From Arenicola marina (taxonomy: Eukaryota > Annelida > Polychaeta > Arenicolidae), in the NCBI GenBank assembly GCA_964019135.1, contig OZ025248.1, positions 41,161,670 through 41,225,669 on the forward strand: DNA of 64,000 bases, given 5' to 3'. Below are positions 1 through 11,805 of the stretch, piece by piece (position 1 is the first letter of the stretch; every line of letters begins with the position of its first letter). The position numbers and the translations under genes are program-made. The notes beneath the pieces were generated by a model. It searched no databases, was not told where the DNA came from, and was given only the letters and a program-made list of their open reading frames with translations.

Positions 1-352
1 GCTGATACGGCGTCTCTAGTGTCACGTCGTGTGTCACGTCTGCTTGTTGACACAGCGTCTCTAGTGTCACGTCGTGTGTCACGTCTGTTTGCTGACACGG
101 CGTCTCTAGTGTCACGTCGTGTGTCACGTCTGTTTGCTGACACGGCGTCTCTAGTGTCACGTCGTGTGTCACGTCTGCTTGCTGACACAGCGTCTCTAGT
201 GTCACGTCGTGTGTCACGTCTGTTTGCTGACACGGCGTCTCTAGTGTCACGTCGTGTGTTACGTCTGCTTGCTGACACAGCGTCTCTAGTGTCACGTCGT
301 GTGTCACGTCTGTTTGCTGACACGGCGTCTCTTGTGTCACGTCTTGTATCAC
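1..352. repeat. 45-bp minisatellite, about 8 copies, cut by the window edge
   Basis: A 45-bp unit built from the words gtgtcacgtcgtgtgtcac and gctgacacggcgtctcta repeats head to tail from base 1, for example with starts at 19 and 64. Copies differ by a few substitutions and end with a degenerate unit near 352. Since 45 is divisible by three, the array stays open in one frame and translates as a 15-residue Ser/Arg-rich repeat. I read this as a by-product. The array would lie in the first intron of the minus-strand exon at 362-626 if that exon is real. Confidence 0.95.
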
Positions 353-361
353 GTCTGTTAC

Positions 362-626
362 CAGACGATATCTGTGTCGCCCTATCGGGGCCTCGCGCCT
401 CGCCGCCATCGTTAACGTTGGGCTCACGGGACGGAGCTGTGGCCGGCTGGGCGACCTCTCCGCCCGCCCCAACACGCGCCTCCCAGCGGCCGCCGACATC
501 ACCGTCACCGGGGACGGAAATGTCGTCTGCCACTGCTACCTGGTCGCCATTGGCAACCTGTGTTACCCACAGCGCGAGCAACAGAACCAGGCGCAACCGG
601 GTTCCTGGCCAGGAACAGGCTTCCAT
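362..626 (-). CDS. Probable first coding exon of a secreted or type I membrane protein (partial)
   Basis: On the minus strand an ATG at 626 opens 88 codons that end at a splice donor (CTG|GTAACA; GT at 361-360) in phase 1. The N-terminus is a textbook signal peptide: a short basic start (MEACSWPGTRLR), a hydrophobic core (LVLLLALWV) and a likely cleavage site after QVANG. The mature part is acidic and Gly/Ala/Pro-rich, with no domain I recognise. Upstream lie a TATA-like stretch (655-668, minus) and a CCAAT-box core at 643-649. The rest of the gene would lie left of the window. The same GC-rich block is also open on the plus strand (366-674), but that frame has no ATG and no signal peptide, so I prefer the minus reading. 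No family assigned. Confidence 0.45.
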
Positions 627-642
627 CAAACTTGTCGTCTTG

Positions 643-668
643 GCCAATCACTGCAAGTATATTTAATA
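643..668 (-). promoter_or_regulatory. Putative CCAAT/TATA-like core promoter of the 362-626 exon
   Basis: Reading the minus strand, TTAAATATAC lies about 30-40 bp upstream of the ATG at 626, and an ATTGGCCAAT element sits next to it. The spacing suits a short 5' leader. These are common motifs, and the assignment rests on the exon being real. Confidence 0.25.
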
Positions 669-674
669 ACTTGA

Positions 675-1680
675 AACTAGGTCATTACGATACAAACATC
701 CCAATATTGGAGGTATGAATCTACAAAACTATTGCCTACTACTGGAAACTTGGATATGTTTTTATTATGGGGCAGTCTTGCCATGAAGGTCAAGAAGTGC
801 CAGAACGTAACGTTGTTTTGCAGTTTTTTGTCTGCTGCTCTGCAGTCCAAACTTCATTCCATATATTTGCCCAGAAATTGTCCCGCAGAGCAAATGCAAA
901 ACTTAAAAGCAAAACCATATAACGCCAAATAATGTCACTTATCCAAATAAACCACATTGCCTCGAATTCATACACATTCGTCACTTACTGGTTCGTATGA
1001 TGTCAATTTTCGCGGCATCAACAATACGGAACGATATAACATGGAAACCAACTCGGCCATCGCGTTCATATCATTATCAACATTACCAACACGTGCCTCA
1101 GTAAGGTGCCCATGCCTTTGTTTGGGGGGTTAGCGGCCTGATATGGTTTATGCATTGAAGTAAACTAAGGAATGCACTTTCTAAAACGACTACAAAACTG
1201 TACAACACAAGCCATAAGGTATTACAAGACGCAATAGTAAAGTGAACGTTTTGGATACAATCAGGATACAATAGACCGCGTCTCACAGAAACAACGACCA
1301 GGCTTACTCTTTCACGTTCTATGCCATATGGAAACTAAGGACAAATGAGAAAGTAAAGATGTGTATAGATCTATGAAATAATTATGCTTAGAGAGCTTAT
1401 TAAGTACATATCGCAAAAGACAGCAGCAACAACAGCTGAGATTGAGTGGTACTTCATCATACATGTCAGACTAGGTGTGAAGACAGGCGCTAGTAAACCG
1501 AGGCAGTAACGAAATTGAAAATCCTGAAAGACCAACTGCGAGTTTTGGACGACTTTGGCATTCATGACTGACTGAATATCGAAATAGTACGCCAAGAGAA
1601 ACAATAAAGTATAGGATACTATAATATCCATATTAAGACAAAATACTCCCTGGCATTCCTGGAGAATTCATTAAGGTAAG
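675..1680. other. Intergenic or upstream DNA, no gene seen
   Basis: AT-rich unique sequence. Its open frames are short with no recognisable domain. An AATAAA at 946-951 on the plus strand is isolated and I attach no gene to it. Confidence 0.5.
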
Positions 1681-1781
1681 GAGAATGCTCGTGTAACAGT
1701 ACATTCTTGAAAATGAATGTACGAGGCGCAAGCCGAGTACATATCTTTGAATGAAAAATGAACTGTTACACGGGTTTTCTC
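1681..1781. mobile_element. Hairpin (MITE-like) element with imperfect terminal inverted repeats
   Basis: The left end (gagaatgctcgtgtaacagt) and the right end (aactgttacacgggttttctc) are inverted copies, matching at about 19 of 23 positions. Between them is a second near-palindrome (gtacgaggcgcaagccgagtac, 1719-1740). The whole 100 bp can fold back on itself, as in a miniature inverted-repeat transposable element. No clear target-site duplication is visible and there is no coding capacity. Confidence 0.45.
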
Positions 1782-3081
1782 TGACTTAAAGTACGGTAGG
1801 TGAATGTAGCTTGGATAAGAGTTCTTTGAAGATGTACATTGCATCTCTCGCTTCCGAAACCAATAAAATAGCTGACTGAAGCCGGTTCATATTCTATCTG
1901 AGAACCCACGAAATGTATTGTTGTAGCAATGGTAAACTTGAGTCATACGTGAGCTAAGCTCAAACAGTGGGTCGCTCTGACATGGAAGAACGTCGGACGT
2001 TCATCTTCTTTTAGTTCATCTTCAGATTGCAAGAATGAAGTCGTGTTTCGCATCAAGACGCGTAGGCCACTTCGCATGGATTAGGTGTCATTATACAGAC
2101 GATAATGGTCATTTGAATGTGGAATATGATACAATCGTTCAAATTATTGGATACCAAAAGGATATGATACCCAGCGATGTTGCGATGGTGTTTGAAACAA
2201 GTAACACCCATGTGCGTTGTTGATGCATAGGATAGGCTTTGCAAACTGAGTTTCGTGGGATTCACGAGAAAGAAAATGATGTCTTGTGTGATTATAGGTT
2301 ATAAGGAAATGTCGGTATGTATTTTGCATATGAATTACATATGATCTCAAATTCAGTTTCTAAAAGTGGATGTTGTGATTTGCGCTTGTTTTGACGAGAA
2401 ATTTGTATCTGTTTTAGCTGGAGCTTTCCATCGGGCGTCAAGTTCCCACTTCGTCATCCATTGTCATCACAATTCCGGCTTCACTGCCGTAATTTAACTT
2501 TTTAAATATAATATATCTTTTTGTTAACGTTTACACAGTCAGATAAGATGCCAACGACATTTCTCCAAGGAGTCTGAAAATTATAACGTTGGTAAGCTTA
2601 TTAGCAGTTTTAATATTTTGAACTCATGATCTTTACTGACAACTGGTAAGTAACGCAGCTTATCAGCAACATAATACGCTGGGTGATATATAATATAAAG
2701 ATAATTTATTTAATTTGATTTGCATTTATTTACTGCGTATTAAATGGCATTTCTTTAATAATTGAGCATGACGTCATGACAACTTCATCTATATCAATGT
2801 TATCAATCAGACCTATGCAAGCCCTAAGCTACCTAATAGTAACAACCCCGAGTTACATGTATATGACTTGACACAGCGGAAGCAAACTGATCCATTAATG
2901 AACCAAGTTTATTTAGACAGTTTTTATATTTAATTACTTGCAACTTTGTTATCATCAATGTAATTTTTATTGCGATGTCCCAGAAATACCTTATACCATT
3001 TCAGGGAGAACACATCGTTGTAAAGTAATCTGCTTAATATATACGCTTCAACAATTACCTGGTTACAAACCTACAACTTAC
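1782..3081. other. AT-rich DNA, no gene seen
   Basis: Unique AT-rich sequence with no ORF I can support and no tandem repeat. It would be intron or intergenic DNA on the 3' side of the candidate exon at 3082-3136. Confidence 0.5.
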
Positions 3082-3136
3082 CTTAAAAGATCGCTGAAGC
3101 CGCCGAACAAGTCAGAAGGGTGTTTAATGGCAGAAG
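3082..3136 (-). CDS. Candidate 55-bp internal exon
   Basis: Minus strand: a pyrimidine-rich acceptor (cgctcattccccag) precedes 55 bp that end at a strong donor (AAG|GTAAGTTG). Between them the frame is open and reads SAIKHPSDLFGGFSDLL, with phase 1 at the start and phase 2 at the end. The residue mix is protein-like, but the exon is short and no homologue is recognised. Chance occurrence of a good donor in 64 kb is expected, so this is only a candidate. Confidence 0.3.
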
Positions 3137-4390
3137 CTGGGGAATGAGCGCGGAATGGTCTGCCGGGTCACGTGGCCAGGTGTCGTGGCTGGCAGTGGTC
3201 CACAGAGGAGAATATCAAGACGTCCACCGTCCTCTCGCCGCTCAGGTACGTGACTCCGTGGCTGGGGAAGGCGCTTAGCTATCTTATAACTCCAGGTCTG
3301 GCAGGGGACTTTTATCCACCTCGGCTGATGACGCCACAGCAACGGGCAGCCAACCCCCCTCCCCCTCGGCCGCTCCCCTCCCCCGCTCACGCCCCCCTCC
3401 CCCCCCCATGTTGTATCAGCCTCCGGCCTCCCTATCTATGCCCACGTAGCGGCAGCATGCCGGCCCCACGTCAAGCTGGCGATGCTGTCCGTATCTCTTC
3501 TATAGTCTATGATTATTACACCATCTCACTTTTCCCCATGACTGCCTTTAAATTCTAAGCTTATTTTCTCTCCCCCCAATTTCACGCTAATCCATTTTAC
3601 GGCCGCGACCGGACGGCGTGCTTGAGACCGATACCGGGCCCAGTGCCCCCCCCCCCCCTCCCCTCCCCGCGTCTCAATCACCCATCGCGTGTGGAGAGCA
3701 TCCTCTGCCACCCCGCATAGTGGGGTGGGGGAGTGGGCTCGACCTGGTCAATAAATGCCTGTGCGGGGTGGGTGACCAGGGTGGCGATGAGTCCCCACCC
3801 TCCACCCCCCAGGCTGTCTGTCCCCTGTCAGCCTTCACAACCGGCCGGTGATTTCGTTAATCAGAGCGTCATTAACCCCTTCAATCGAGACGGAGTGGCC
3901 ATGCCTTTGTCCCGCCGCCAACTGCGGTTAATGAAACTTTTTGTTTTCCTTTCCCCGTGTGCCGCGCCTGTAAAATTAACTCCTTCTCCTCCAATCCATG
4001 GACCAGACCCTTACCGAGGAGGGTTGGAGAAAGAGGGGGCGGTGTGGTGGGGGGGGGGTGCAATATGGATAGAGGGGTATTAATTATCCGGCGAAGGTCC
4101 TGCCCGGAGATCTCTCTCAGGGCGAGTCGCTCGTCATTACGTGGTTCACCGAAGCGCCGCCTGCTGGATAGTCAAAGTCTGTGTGTGGACATTTCGGGCG
4201 AGATCGCCTCCGGACCCCTCCCCCCCCCCCCCCCAACTCACCCCACCCCGTCACCCCTACCCTCAATGCTGCCCCACTAGCTATCCTAACCTCTCGCGAC
4301 CAGCTACACACAGCTTCTCACCCCAGCAAAACCATTCGCATATGGACGCAGCACCCCTACCGACGAAGTGGGGATGGGTGGCTGTCGATG
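3137..4390. other. GC-rich stretch with homopolymer C/G tracts
   Basis: A CpG-richer, low-complexity-prone region with several poly(C) or poly(G) runs (near 3400, 3645, 4050 and 4220). Its ORFs of 60-130 residues are Pro/Gly-rich readings of these runs, and I do not call them genes. With the X-box/CRE cluster at its right end the region could be a CpG-island promoter. Confidence 0.4.
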
Positions 4391-4404
4391 GTTGTCATGG
4401 TAAC
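4391..4404. promoter_or_regulatory. RFX X-box-like motif 1
   Basis: gttgtcatggtaac is an imperfect inverted repeat matching the RFX X-box pattern (GTNRCC, 0-3 bp, RGYAAC) with one mismatch in the left half. It sits 41 bp from a second X-box-like site and 59 bp from a CRE. Confidence 0.4.
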
Positions 4405-4444
4405 CGTTACACCAGAAGGAGATGTCTCCTCTAGCGTGACAACC

Positions 4445-4459
4445 GTTGTCCACGGCAAC
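4445..4459. promoter_or_regulatory. RFX X-box-like motif 2
   Basis: gttgtccacggcaac fits the X-box with a 3-bp spacer and one mismatch in the left half. Paired sites strengthen the case for real regulatory DNA. Confidence 0.4.
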
Positions 4460-4462
4460 CTG

Positions 4463-4470
4463 TGACGTCA
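4463..4470. promoter_or_regulatory. cAMP-response element (perfect CRE palindrome)
   Basis: tgacgtca, the full palindromic CREB/ATF site, lies 3 bp after X-box 2. X-box and CRE neighbours occur in animal promoters that use RFX with CREB (the MHC-II X1-X2 arrangement is the best-known case). No target gene is identified here. Confidence 0.45.
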
Positions 4471-5453
4471 GTGAAAACGACTTTTGCGTCGGTCTGCTGA
4501 CGCCACATTACTTGAACCCCTTTGCAATTACGGCCTATAATTTGCGGCAATACTTTATCCCAGAGATAAGATATCCCTCTTCTTCATTGGATTAACCTAT
4601 TTTCAATATATATTTGTCTTAATGAAGAAAATAGGCCCAGTTTATTCGGCGCAGTACGGTTAATGGTATTTACTTACCAGTTAGAGAGGAGTATTGTGCG
4701 GAGGAAACCGCACCGAAAGCAGAATGTGCTCAAGAAGTGAATGTTCATTGAGAGTGGGTTCTCCCCCCCCCCCCCCACCCCATCCCGGTCGCAATTTTTA
4801 AAATATCTGCTCTTTAGAGGTATCTTTTTCATCACAAATGTCAGCTCTCAAAAGCATAAATGGGCACCTGCGGAACCCCCGCACCATATTTGTATAATAG
4901 TGCCCCCTCCCCCCCTCCTGGGGGAGGTCTGTACTCCAGGCTTTGAAAACTTGAGCAAGCACTGTTGGGTTTTCAGACTAAATACATACAAGTGACATTT
5001 GGTAGATGCAACGCCATCCCCCCACCCCACAAGCAACGGAATGTTAAGGACTGTTAAAGTCGACCATTTATCAATGCCCCTTATAGAGCAGGAACAGTGC
5101 CGTTTTTTCATGCAAATTCAAGGCCATCTGAGGTGTAGGCGTACCCCCGGTTGTAGAAAAACACCCGCGGTCAATTTCACCCCCCCCCCTCCCCCCCTCA
5201 TATATCTAAAATCCGGAGGCAGCAAAATGCAGCAATATGCGTGAAATTCGTCTGCAGTAACAGTTCATTTTTCATCTCGGGCAGAAAACTGTGCGAAATA
5301 AGCATTCGTTTTGTAAACTTTAATTCTCCCACGTCACCAAATCCCGCATTTACCCAGCAAAGTCGTGATATACGTGGCCCAGGCTTCCATACCGTTTTCA
5401 TCTAGGTCCTTGGGCATTCCACAGCTGCAGCACTTGCTCCTGCCCCCCGCATT
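4471..5453. other. No gene seen; poly(C)-tract-bearing unique DNA
   Basis: Contains C-rich tracts at about 4762-4780, 4905-4918 and 5180-5198 and short ORFs without features. A good minus-strand donor at 4677 (CTG|GTAAGTAA) has a short ATG frame upstream (from 4748). I do not call it an exon. Confidence 0.4.
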
Positions 5454-8400
5454 TGGCGGGTTCTACCTCTGTATAGGGCGGGTCTTACGCCCTGTATAGG
5501 GCGGATCCTACCCCTGTATAGGGCGGGTCCTATCCCCTGTATAGGGCGGGTCTTACGCCCTGTATAGGGCGGATCCTACCCCTGTATAGGGCGGGTCCTA
5601 TCCCCTGTATTGGGCGGGGGTTACCCCATGCATAGGGCGGGCCCTAACCCCTGTATTGGGCGGATCTTATCCCCTGTATAGGGCGGGTCTTACCCCCTGT
5701 ATAGGGCGGGTCCTATCCCCTGTATAGGGCGGGGGTTACCCCATGTATAGGGCGGGTCTTACCCCCTGCATAGGGCGGGTCTTACCCCCTGTATAGGGCG
5801 GGTCCTACCTCCTGTATAGGGCGGATCCTACCCTGTATAGGGCGGGTCTTACCCCCTGTATAGGGCGGATCCTACCCCCTGTATAGGGCGGGTCCTATCC
5901 CCTGCATAGGGAGGTGTCCTACCCTATGTATAGAGCCGGTCTTACCCCCTATATAGGACGGATCCTACCCCTGTATAGGGCGGGTCCTAACCCTGTATAG
6001 GGCGGGTCTTAACCCTGTATAGGGCGGGTCTTACCCCTGTATAGAGCGGGTTTTACCCCCTGTATAGGGCGGGTCTTACCCCTGTATCGGGCGGGTCTTA
6101 CCCCCTGTATAGGGCGGGTCTTAACCCTGCATAGGGCGGGTCTTAACCTTGTATAGGGCGGGTCCTACCCCCTGTATAGGGCGGATCTTACCCCTTGTAT
6201 AGGGCGGGTTTTATACCTTGTATAAGGCGGGTCTTACCTCCTGTATAGGGCGGGCCTACCCCCTGTATAGGGGGGGTCTTACCCCATGTATAAGGCGGGT
6301 CCTACCCCCTGTATATGGCGGGTCCTACCCCCTGTATAGGGCGGGTCTTAACCCTGCATAGGGCGGGTCTTACCCCTGTATAGGGCGAGTCCTACCCCCT
6401 GTATTGGGCGGATCTTACCCATTGTATAGGGCTGGCTTTATTACCTTGTATAGGGAGGATCCTACCTCCTGTATAGGGCGGGTCCTTCCCCCTGTATAGG
6501 GCGGGTCTTACCCCATGTATAGGGCCGGTCTTACCCCCTGTATAAGGCGGGTCCTACTCCCTGTATAGGGCGGGTCTTACCCCCTGTATAGGGCGGGTCT
6601 TACCTCCTGTATAGGGCGGGTCCTACCTCCTTTATAGGGCGGGTCCTACCCCTTGTATAGGGCGGATCCTACCCCTGAATAGGGCGGGTCTTACCCCCTG
6701 TATTGGGCGGGCCCTACCCCAAATATAGGGAGGGTCCTACCCCCTGTATAGGGCGGGTCTTACCCCATGTATAGGGCTGGTCCCACCCCCTGTATAGGGC
6801 GGGTCCTACCCCCGGTTTAAGGCGGGTCTTACCCCCTGTATAGGGCGGGTCATACCCCCTGTACATGGCGGGTCTTACCCTTAGTATAGAGGCGGGTCTT
6901 ACCCCATGTTTAGGGCCGGTCCTACCCCCTGTATAGGGCGGGTTCTACCCCCTGTATAGGGCGGGTCTTACCTCCTGTATAGGGCGGGTCCTACCTCCTG
7001 TATAGGGCGGGTCCTACCCCTTGTATAGGGCGGATCCTACCCCTGTATAGGGCGGGTCTTACCCCCTGTATAGGGCGGGCCCTACCCCAAATATAGGGAG
7101 GGTCCTACCCCCTGTATAGGGCGGGTCTTACCCTATGTATAGGGCCGGTCCCACCCCCTGTATAGGGCGGGTCCTACCCCCTGCATAAGGCGGGTCTTAC
7201 CCCCTCTACAGAGCGGGTCTTACCCCCTGTATAGGGCGGGTCTTACCCCTGTATAGGGCGGGTTCTATACCCTGTATAGGGCGGGTCCTACCCCTGCATA
7301 GGGCGGGTCCTACCTCCTGTATAGGGCGGGCCCTACCCCATGTATAAGGAGGGTCCTACCCCTGTATAGGGCAGGCCTTACCCCCTGTATAGGGCGGATC
7401 TTACCCCTGTATGGGGCGGGTCATGCCCCCTGTATAGGGAGGGTCCTACCCCCTGTACAGGGCGGGTCCTACCCCCAGTATAGGGCGGGTCTTACCTCCT
7501 GTATAGGGAGGGTCCTAGCCTCTATATATGGCGGGTCTTACCCCCTGTACAGGGCGGGTCCTACCCCCAGTATAGGGCGGGTCTTACCTCCTGTATAGGG
7601 AGGGTCCTAGCCTCTATATATGGCGGGTCTTACCCCCTGTATAGGGCGGGTCCTACTCCTTGTATAGGGCGGGTCCTACCCCTTGTATAGGGCGGGTCCT
7701 ACCCTGTATAGGGCGGGTCTTACCCCCTGTATAGGGCGGGTCCTATCCCCTTGTATAGGGCGGGTCCTACCCCCTGTATAGGGCGGGTCCTACCCCCTGT
7801 ATAGGGCGGGTCCTACCCTGTATAGGGCGGATCCTACCCCCTGTATAGGGCGGGTTCTACCCCCTGTATAGGGCGGGTCCTACCCCCTGTATAGGGCGGG
7901 TCCTACCCGCTGTATAAAGCGGGTCCTACCCCCTGTATAGGGGGGGGGGGGCTACCCCCTGTATAACGCGGGTCCTACCCCCTGTATAGGGCGGGTCCTA
8001 CCCCTGTATAGAGCGGGTCTTACCCCTGTATAGGGCGGGTCCTACCCCTGCATAGGGCGGGTCCTACCTCCTGTATAGGGCGGGCCCTACCCCATGTATA
8101 GGGAGGGTCCTACCTCTGTATAGGGCAGGTCTTACACCCTGTCTAGGGCGGGTCCTACCCCTTGTATAGGGAGGTGTCCTACCCCCCGTATAGGGCAGGC
8201 CTTACCCCCTGTATAGGGCGGATCTTACCCCTGTATGGGGCGGGTCATGCCCCCTGTATAGGGAAGGTCCTACCCCCTGTACAGTGCGGGTCCTACCCCC
8301 AGTATAGGGCGGGTCTTACCTCCTGTATAGGGAGGGTCCTAGCCTCTATATATGGCGGATCTTACCCCCTGTACAGGGCGGGTCCTACCCCCAGTATAGG

Positions 8401-11400
8401 GCGGGTCTTACCTCCTGTATAGGGAGGGTCCTAGCCTCTATATATGGCGGGTCTTACCCCCTGTATAGGGCGGGTCCTACTTGTATAGGGCGGGTCCTAC
8501 CCCTGTATAGGGCGGATCCTACACCTGTATAGGGCGGGTCTTACCCCCTGTATAGGGCGGGCCCTACCCCAAATATAGGGAGGGTCCTACCCCCTGTATA
8601 GGCCGGGTCTTACCCCCTGTATATGGAGGGTCGTAGCCCCTGTGTAGGCCGGGTCTTGCCCCCTGTATAGGGCGGGTCCTACCCTGTATAGGGCGGGTCT
8701 TACCCCCTGTATATGGCGGGTCCTACCCCCTGTATAGGGCGGGTCCTACTCCCTGTATAGGGCGGGTCCTACCCCCTGTATAGGGCGGGTCCTACCCCCT
8801 GTATATGACGGGTCCTACCCCCTGTATAGGGCGGGTCCTACCCCCTGTATAGGGCGGGTCCTACCCCTTGTTTAGGGCGGATCCTACCCCTGTATAGGGC
8901 GGGTCCTACCCCCTGTATAGGGCGGTCCTACCCTCTGTATAGGGCGGGTCCTACCCCCTGTATAGGGCGGGTCCTACCCCCTGTATAGGGCGGGTCCTAC
9001 CCTGTATAGGGCGGATCCTACCCCCTGTATAGGGCGGGTCCTACCCCTTGTATAGGGCGGATCCTACCCCTGTATAGGGCGGGTCCTACCCCTTGTATAG
9101 GGCGGATCCTACCCCTGTATAGGGCGGGTCCTACCCCCTGTATAGGGCGGGTCCTACCCCCTGTATAGGGCGGGTCCTACCCCTTGTATAGGGCGGATCC
9201 TACCCCTGTATAGGGCGGGTCCTACCCGCTGTATAGGGCGGGTCCTACCCCCTGTATAGGGCGGGTCCTACCCCCTGTATAGGGCGGGTCCTACCCTGTA
9301 TAGGGCGGGTCTTACCCCCTGTATAGGGCGGGTCCTATCCCCTGTATAGGGCGGGTCCTACCCCCTGTATAGGGCGGGTCCTACCCCCTGTATAGGGCGG
9401 GTCCTACCCTGTATAGGGCGGATCCTACCCCCTGTATAGGGCGGGTTCTACCCCTTGTATAGGGCGGATCCTACCCCTGTATAGGGCGGGTCCTACCCCC
9501 TGTATAGGGCGGTCCTACCCCCTGTATAGGGCGGGTCCTACCCCCTGTATAGGGCGGGTCCTACCCCCTGTATAGGGCGGGTCCTACCCTGTATAGGGCG
9601 GATCCTACCCCCTGTATAGGGCGGGTCCTACCCCTTGTATAGGGCGGATCCTACCCCTGTATAGGGCGGGTCCTACCCCCTGTATAGGGCGGGTCCTACC
9701 CCCTGTATAGGGCGGGTCCTACCCCTTGTATAGGGCGGATCCTACCCCTGTATAGGGCGGGTCCTACCCGCTGTATAGGGCGGGTCCTACCCCCTGTATA
9801 GGGCGGGTCCTACCCCCTGTATAGGGCGGGTCCTACCCTGTATAGGGCGGGTCTTACCCCCTGTATAGGGCGGGTCCTATCCCCTGTATAGGGCGGGTCC
9901 TACCCCCTGTATAGGGCGGGTCCTACCCCCTGTATAGGGCGGGTCCTACCCTGTATAGGGCGGATCCTACCCCCTGTATAGGGCGGGTCCTACCCTGTAT
10001 AGGGCGGATCCTACCCCCTGTATAGGGCGGGTCCTACCCCCTGTATAGAGCGGGTCCTACCTCCTGTATAGGGCGGGTCCTACCCCTGTATATGGCGGGT
10101 CCTACCCGCTGTATAGGGCGGGTCCTACCCCCTGTATAGGGGGGGGGGGCTACCCCCTGTATAACGCGGGTTCTACCCCCTGTATAGGGCGGGTACTACC
10201 CCTGTATAGAGCGGGTCTTACCCCTGTATAGGGCGGATCCTACCCCCTGTATAGGGCGGGTCCTATCCCCTGTATAGGGCGGGTCCTACCCCCTGTACAG
10301 GGCGGGTCCTACCCCCTGTATAGGGCGGGTCCTACCCTGTATAGGGCGGATCCTACCCCCTGTATAGGGCGGGTCCTACCCTGTATAGGGCGGATCCTAC
10401 CCCCTGTATAGGGCGGGTCCTACCCCCTGTATAGGGCGGGTCCTACCTCCTGTATAGGGCGGGTCCTACCCCTGTATATGGCGGGTCCTACCCGCTGTAT
10501 AGGGCGGGTCCTACCCCCTGTATAGGGGGGGGGGGCTACCCTCTGTATAACGCGGGTTCTACCCCCTGTATAGGGCGGGTCCTACCCCTGTATAGAGCGG
10601 GTCTTACCCCTGTATAGGGCGGGTCCTACCCCCTGTATAGGGCGGGTCCTACCTCCTGTATATGGCGGGTCCTATCCCCTGTATAGGGCGGGTCCTACCC
10701 CCTGTATAGGGCGGGTCCTACCCCCTGTATAGAGCGGGTCCTACCTCCTGTATAGGGCGGGTCCTACCCCTGTATATGGCGGGTCCTACCCGCTGTATAG
10801 GGCGGGTCCTACCCCCTGTATAGGGGGGGGGGCTACCCCCTGTATAACGCGGGTTCTACCCCCTGTATAGGGCGGGTCCTACCCCTGTATAGAGCGGGTC
10901 TTACCCCTGTATAGGGCGGATCCTACCCCCTGTATAGGGCGGGTCCTATCCCCTGTATAGGGCGGGTCCTACCCCCTGTACAGGGCGGGTCCTACCCCCT
11001 GTATAGGGCGGGTCCTACCCTGTATAGGGCGGATCCTACCCCCTGTATAGGGCGGGTCCTACCCTGTATAGGGCGGATCCTACCCCCTGTATAGGGCGGG
11101 TCCTACCCCCTGTATAGGGCGGGTCCTACCTCCTGTATAGGGCGGGTCCTACCCCTGTATATGGCGGGTCCTACCCGCTGTATAGGGCGGGTCCTACCCC
11201 CTGTATAGGGGGGGGGGGCTACCCCCTGTATAACGCGGGTTCTACCCCCTGTATAGGGCGGGTCCTACCCCTGTATAGAGCGGGTCTTACCCCTGTATAG
11301 GGCGGGTCTTACCCCCTGTATAGGGCGGGTCCTACCCCTTGTATAGGACGGATCCTACCCCTGTATAGGGCGGGTCCTACCCCCTGTATAGGGCGGGTCT

Positions 11401-11454
11401 TACCTTCTTATAGGGAGGTTCCTAGCCTCTGTATATGGCGGGTCTTACCCCCTG
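5454..11454. repeat. 23-bp minisatellite, about 260 copies, with local higher-order structure
   Basis: The unit tatagggcgggtcctaccccctg repeats for 6 kb with point variants and 1-bp indels in the C or G runs. Each unit is partly self-complementary (TATA ends, GGGT/ACCC core). Multi-unit blocks are re-duplicated. A block containing a poly(G) variant and tataacgcggg recurs at about 10140, 10523, 10823 and 11208 (steps about 384, 300 and 385 bp), with an older copy near 7940. A block of about 540 bp appears at 8.88-9.42 and 9.43-9.96 kb. A block of about 92 bp containing tagcctctatatatgg recurs near 7515, 7607, 8339 and 8430. No coding content. Confidence 0.97.
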
Positions 11455-11805
11455 AATCAGAATCAGAATCGTTTTATTGGGTCAAGCATACATAACAAAA
11501 CGAACAGAAAAAGAAAAACACACACAAAAATTATATAGGGTTGCCTGACCGAGGAGACTCACATTAAGACTGCTAGGCAGTCGCTAACATGTGAGTAACC
11601 TCAAAGAAAAAAAAAACCAAAAAAAAACAGTTACGTTACGCTAAAACGACACTGATTCTAACATATTGTTCCTGAGTTCATATGCACTATATAATTTATT
11701 TACAACAGCAAATATGGTATTTCGAATTTCTGCAACACAGACGATCCAAAGTAAAAGTTTAAGAAGGCTAAATACCTATTCCGTGCGTGCGTGGCAGACA
11801 TAACA

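Noticed and set aside
366-674. Open plus-strand frame without an ATG that could be a last exon
   Set aside because: The opposite strand of the same block has an ATG, a signal peptide, a donor and promoter-like motifs, which is stronger evidence.
3124-4465. Pro/Gly-rich frames in the GC-rich stretch
   Set aside because: They follow poly(C)/poly(G) runs and overlap on both strands. Codon use is not protein-like.
4678-4748. Minus-strand ATG frame of 23 codons ending at a strong GTAAGT donor
   Set aside because: About 16 GTAAGT hexamers per strand are expected by chance in a window of this size, and the peptide has no distinctive feature.
5454-11454. CRISPR-like array
   Set aside because: Units are contiguous with no unique spacers and the context is a eukaryotic genome.
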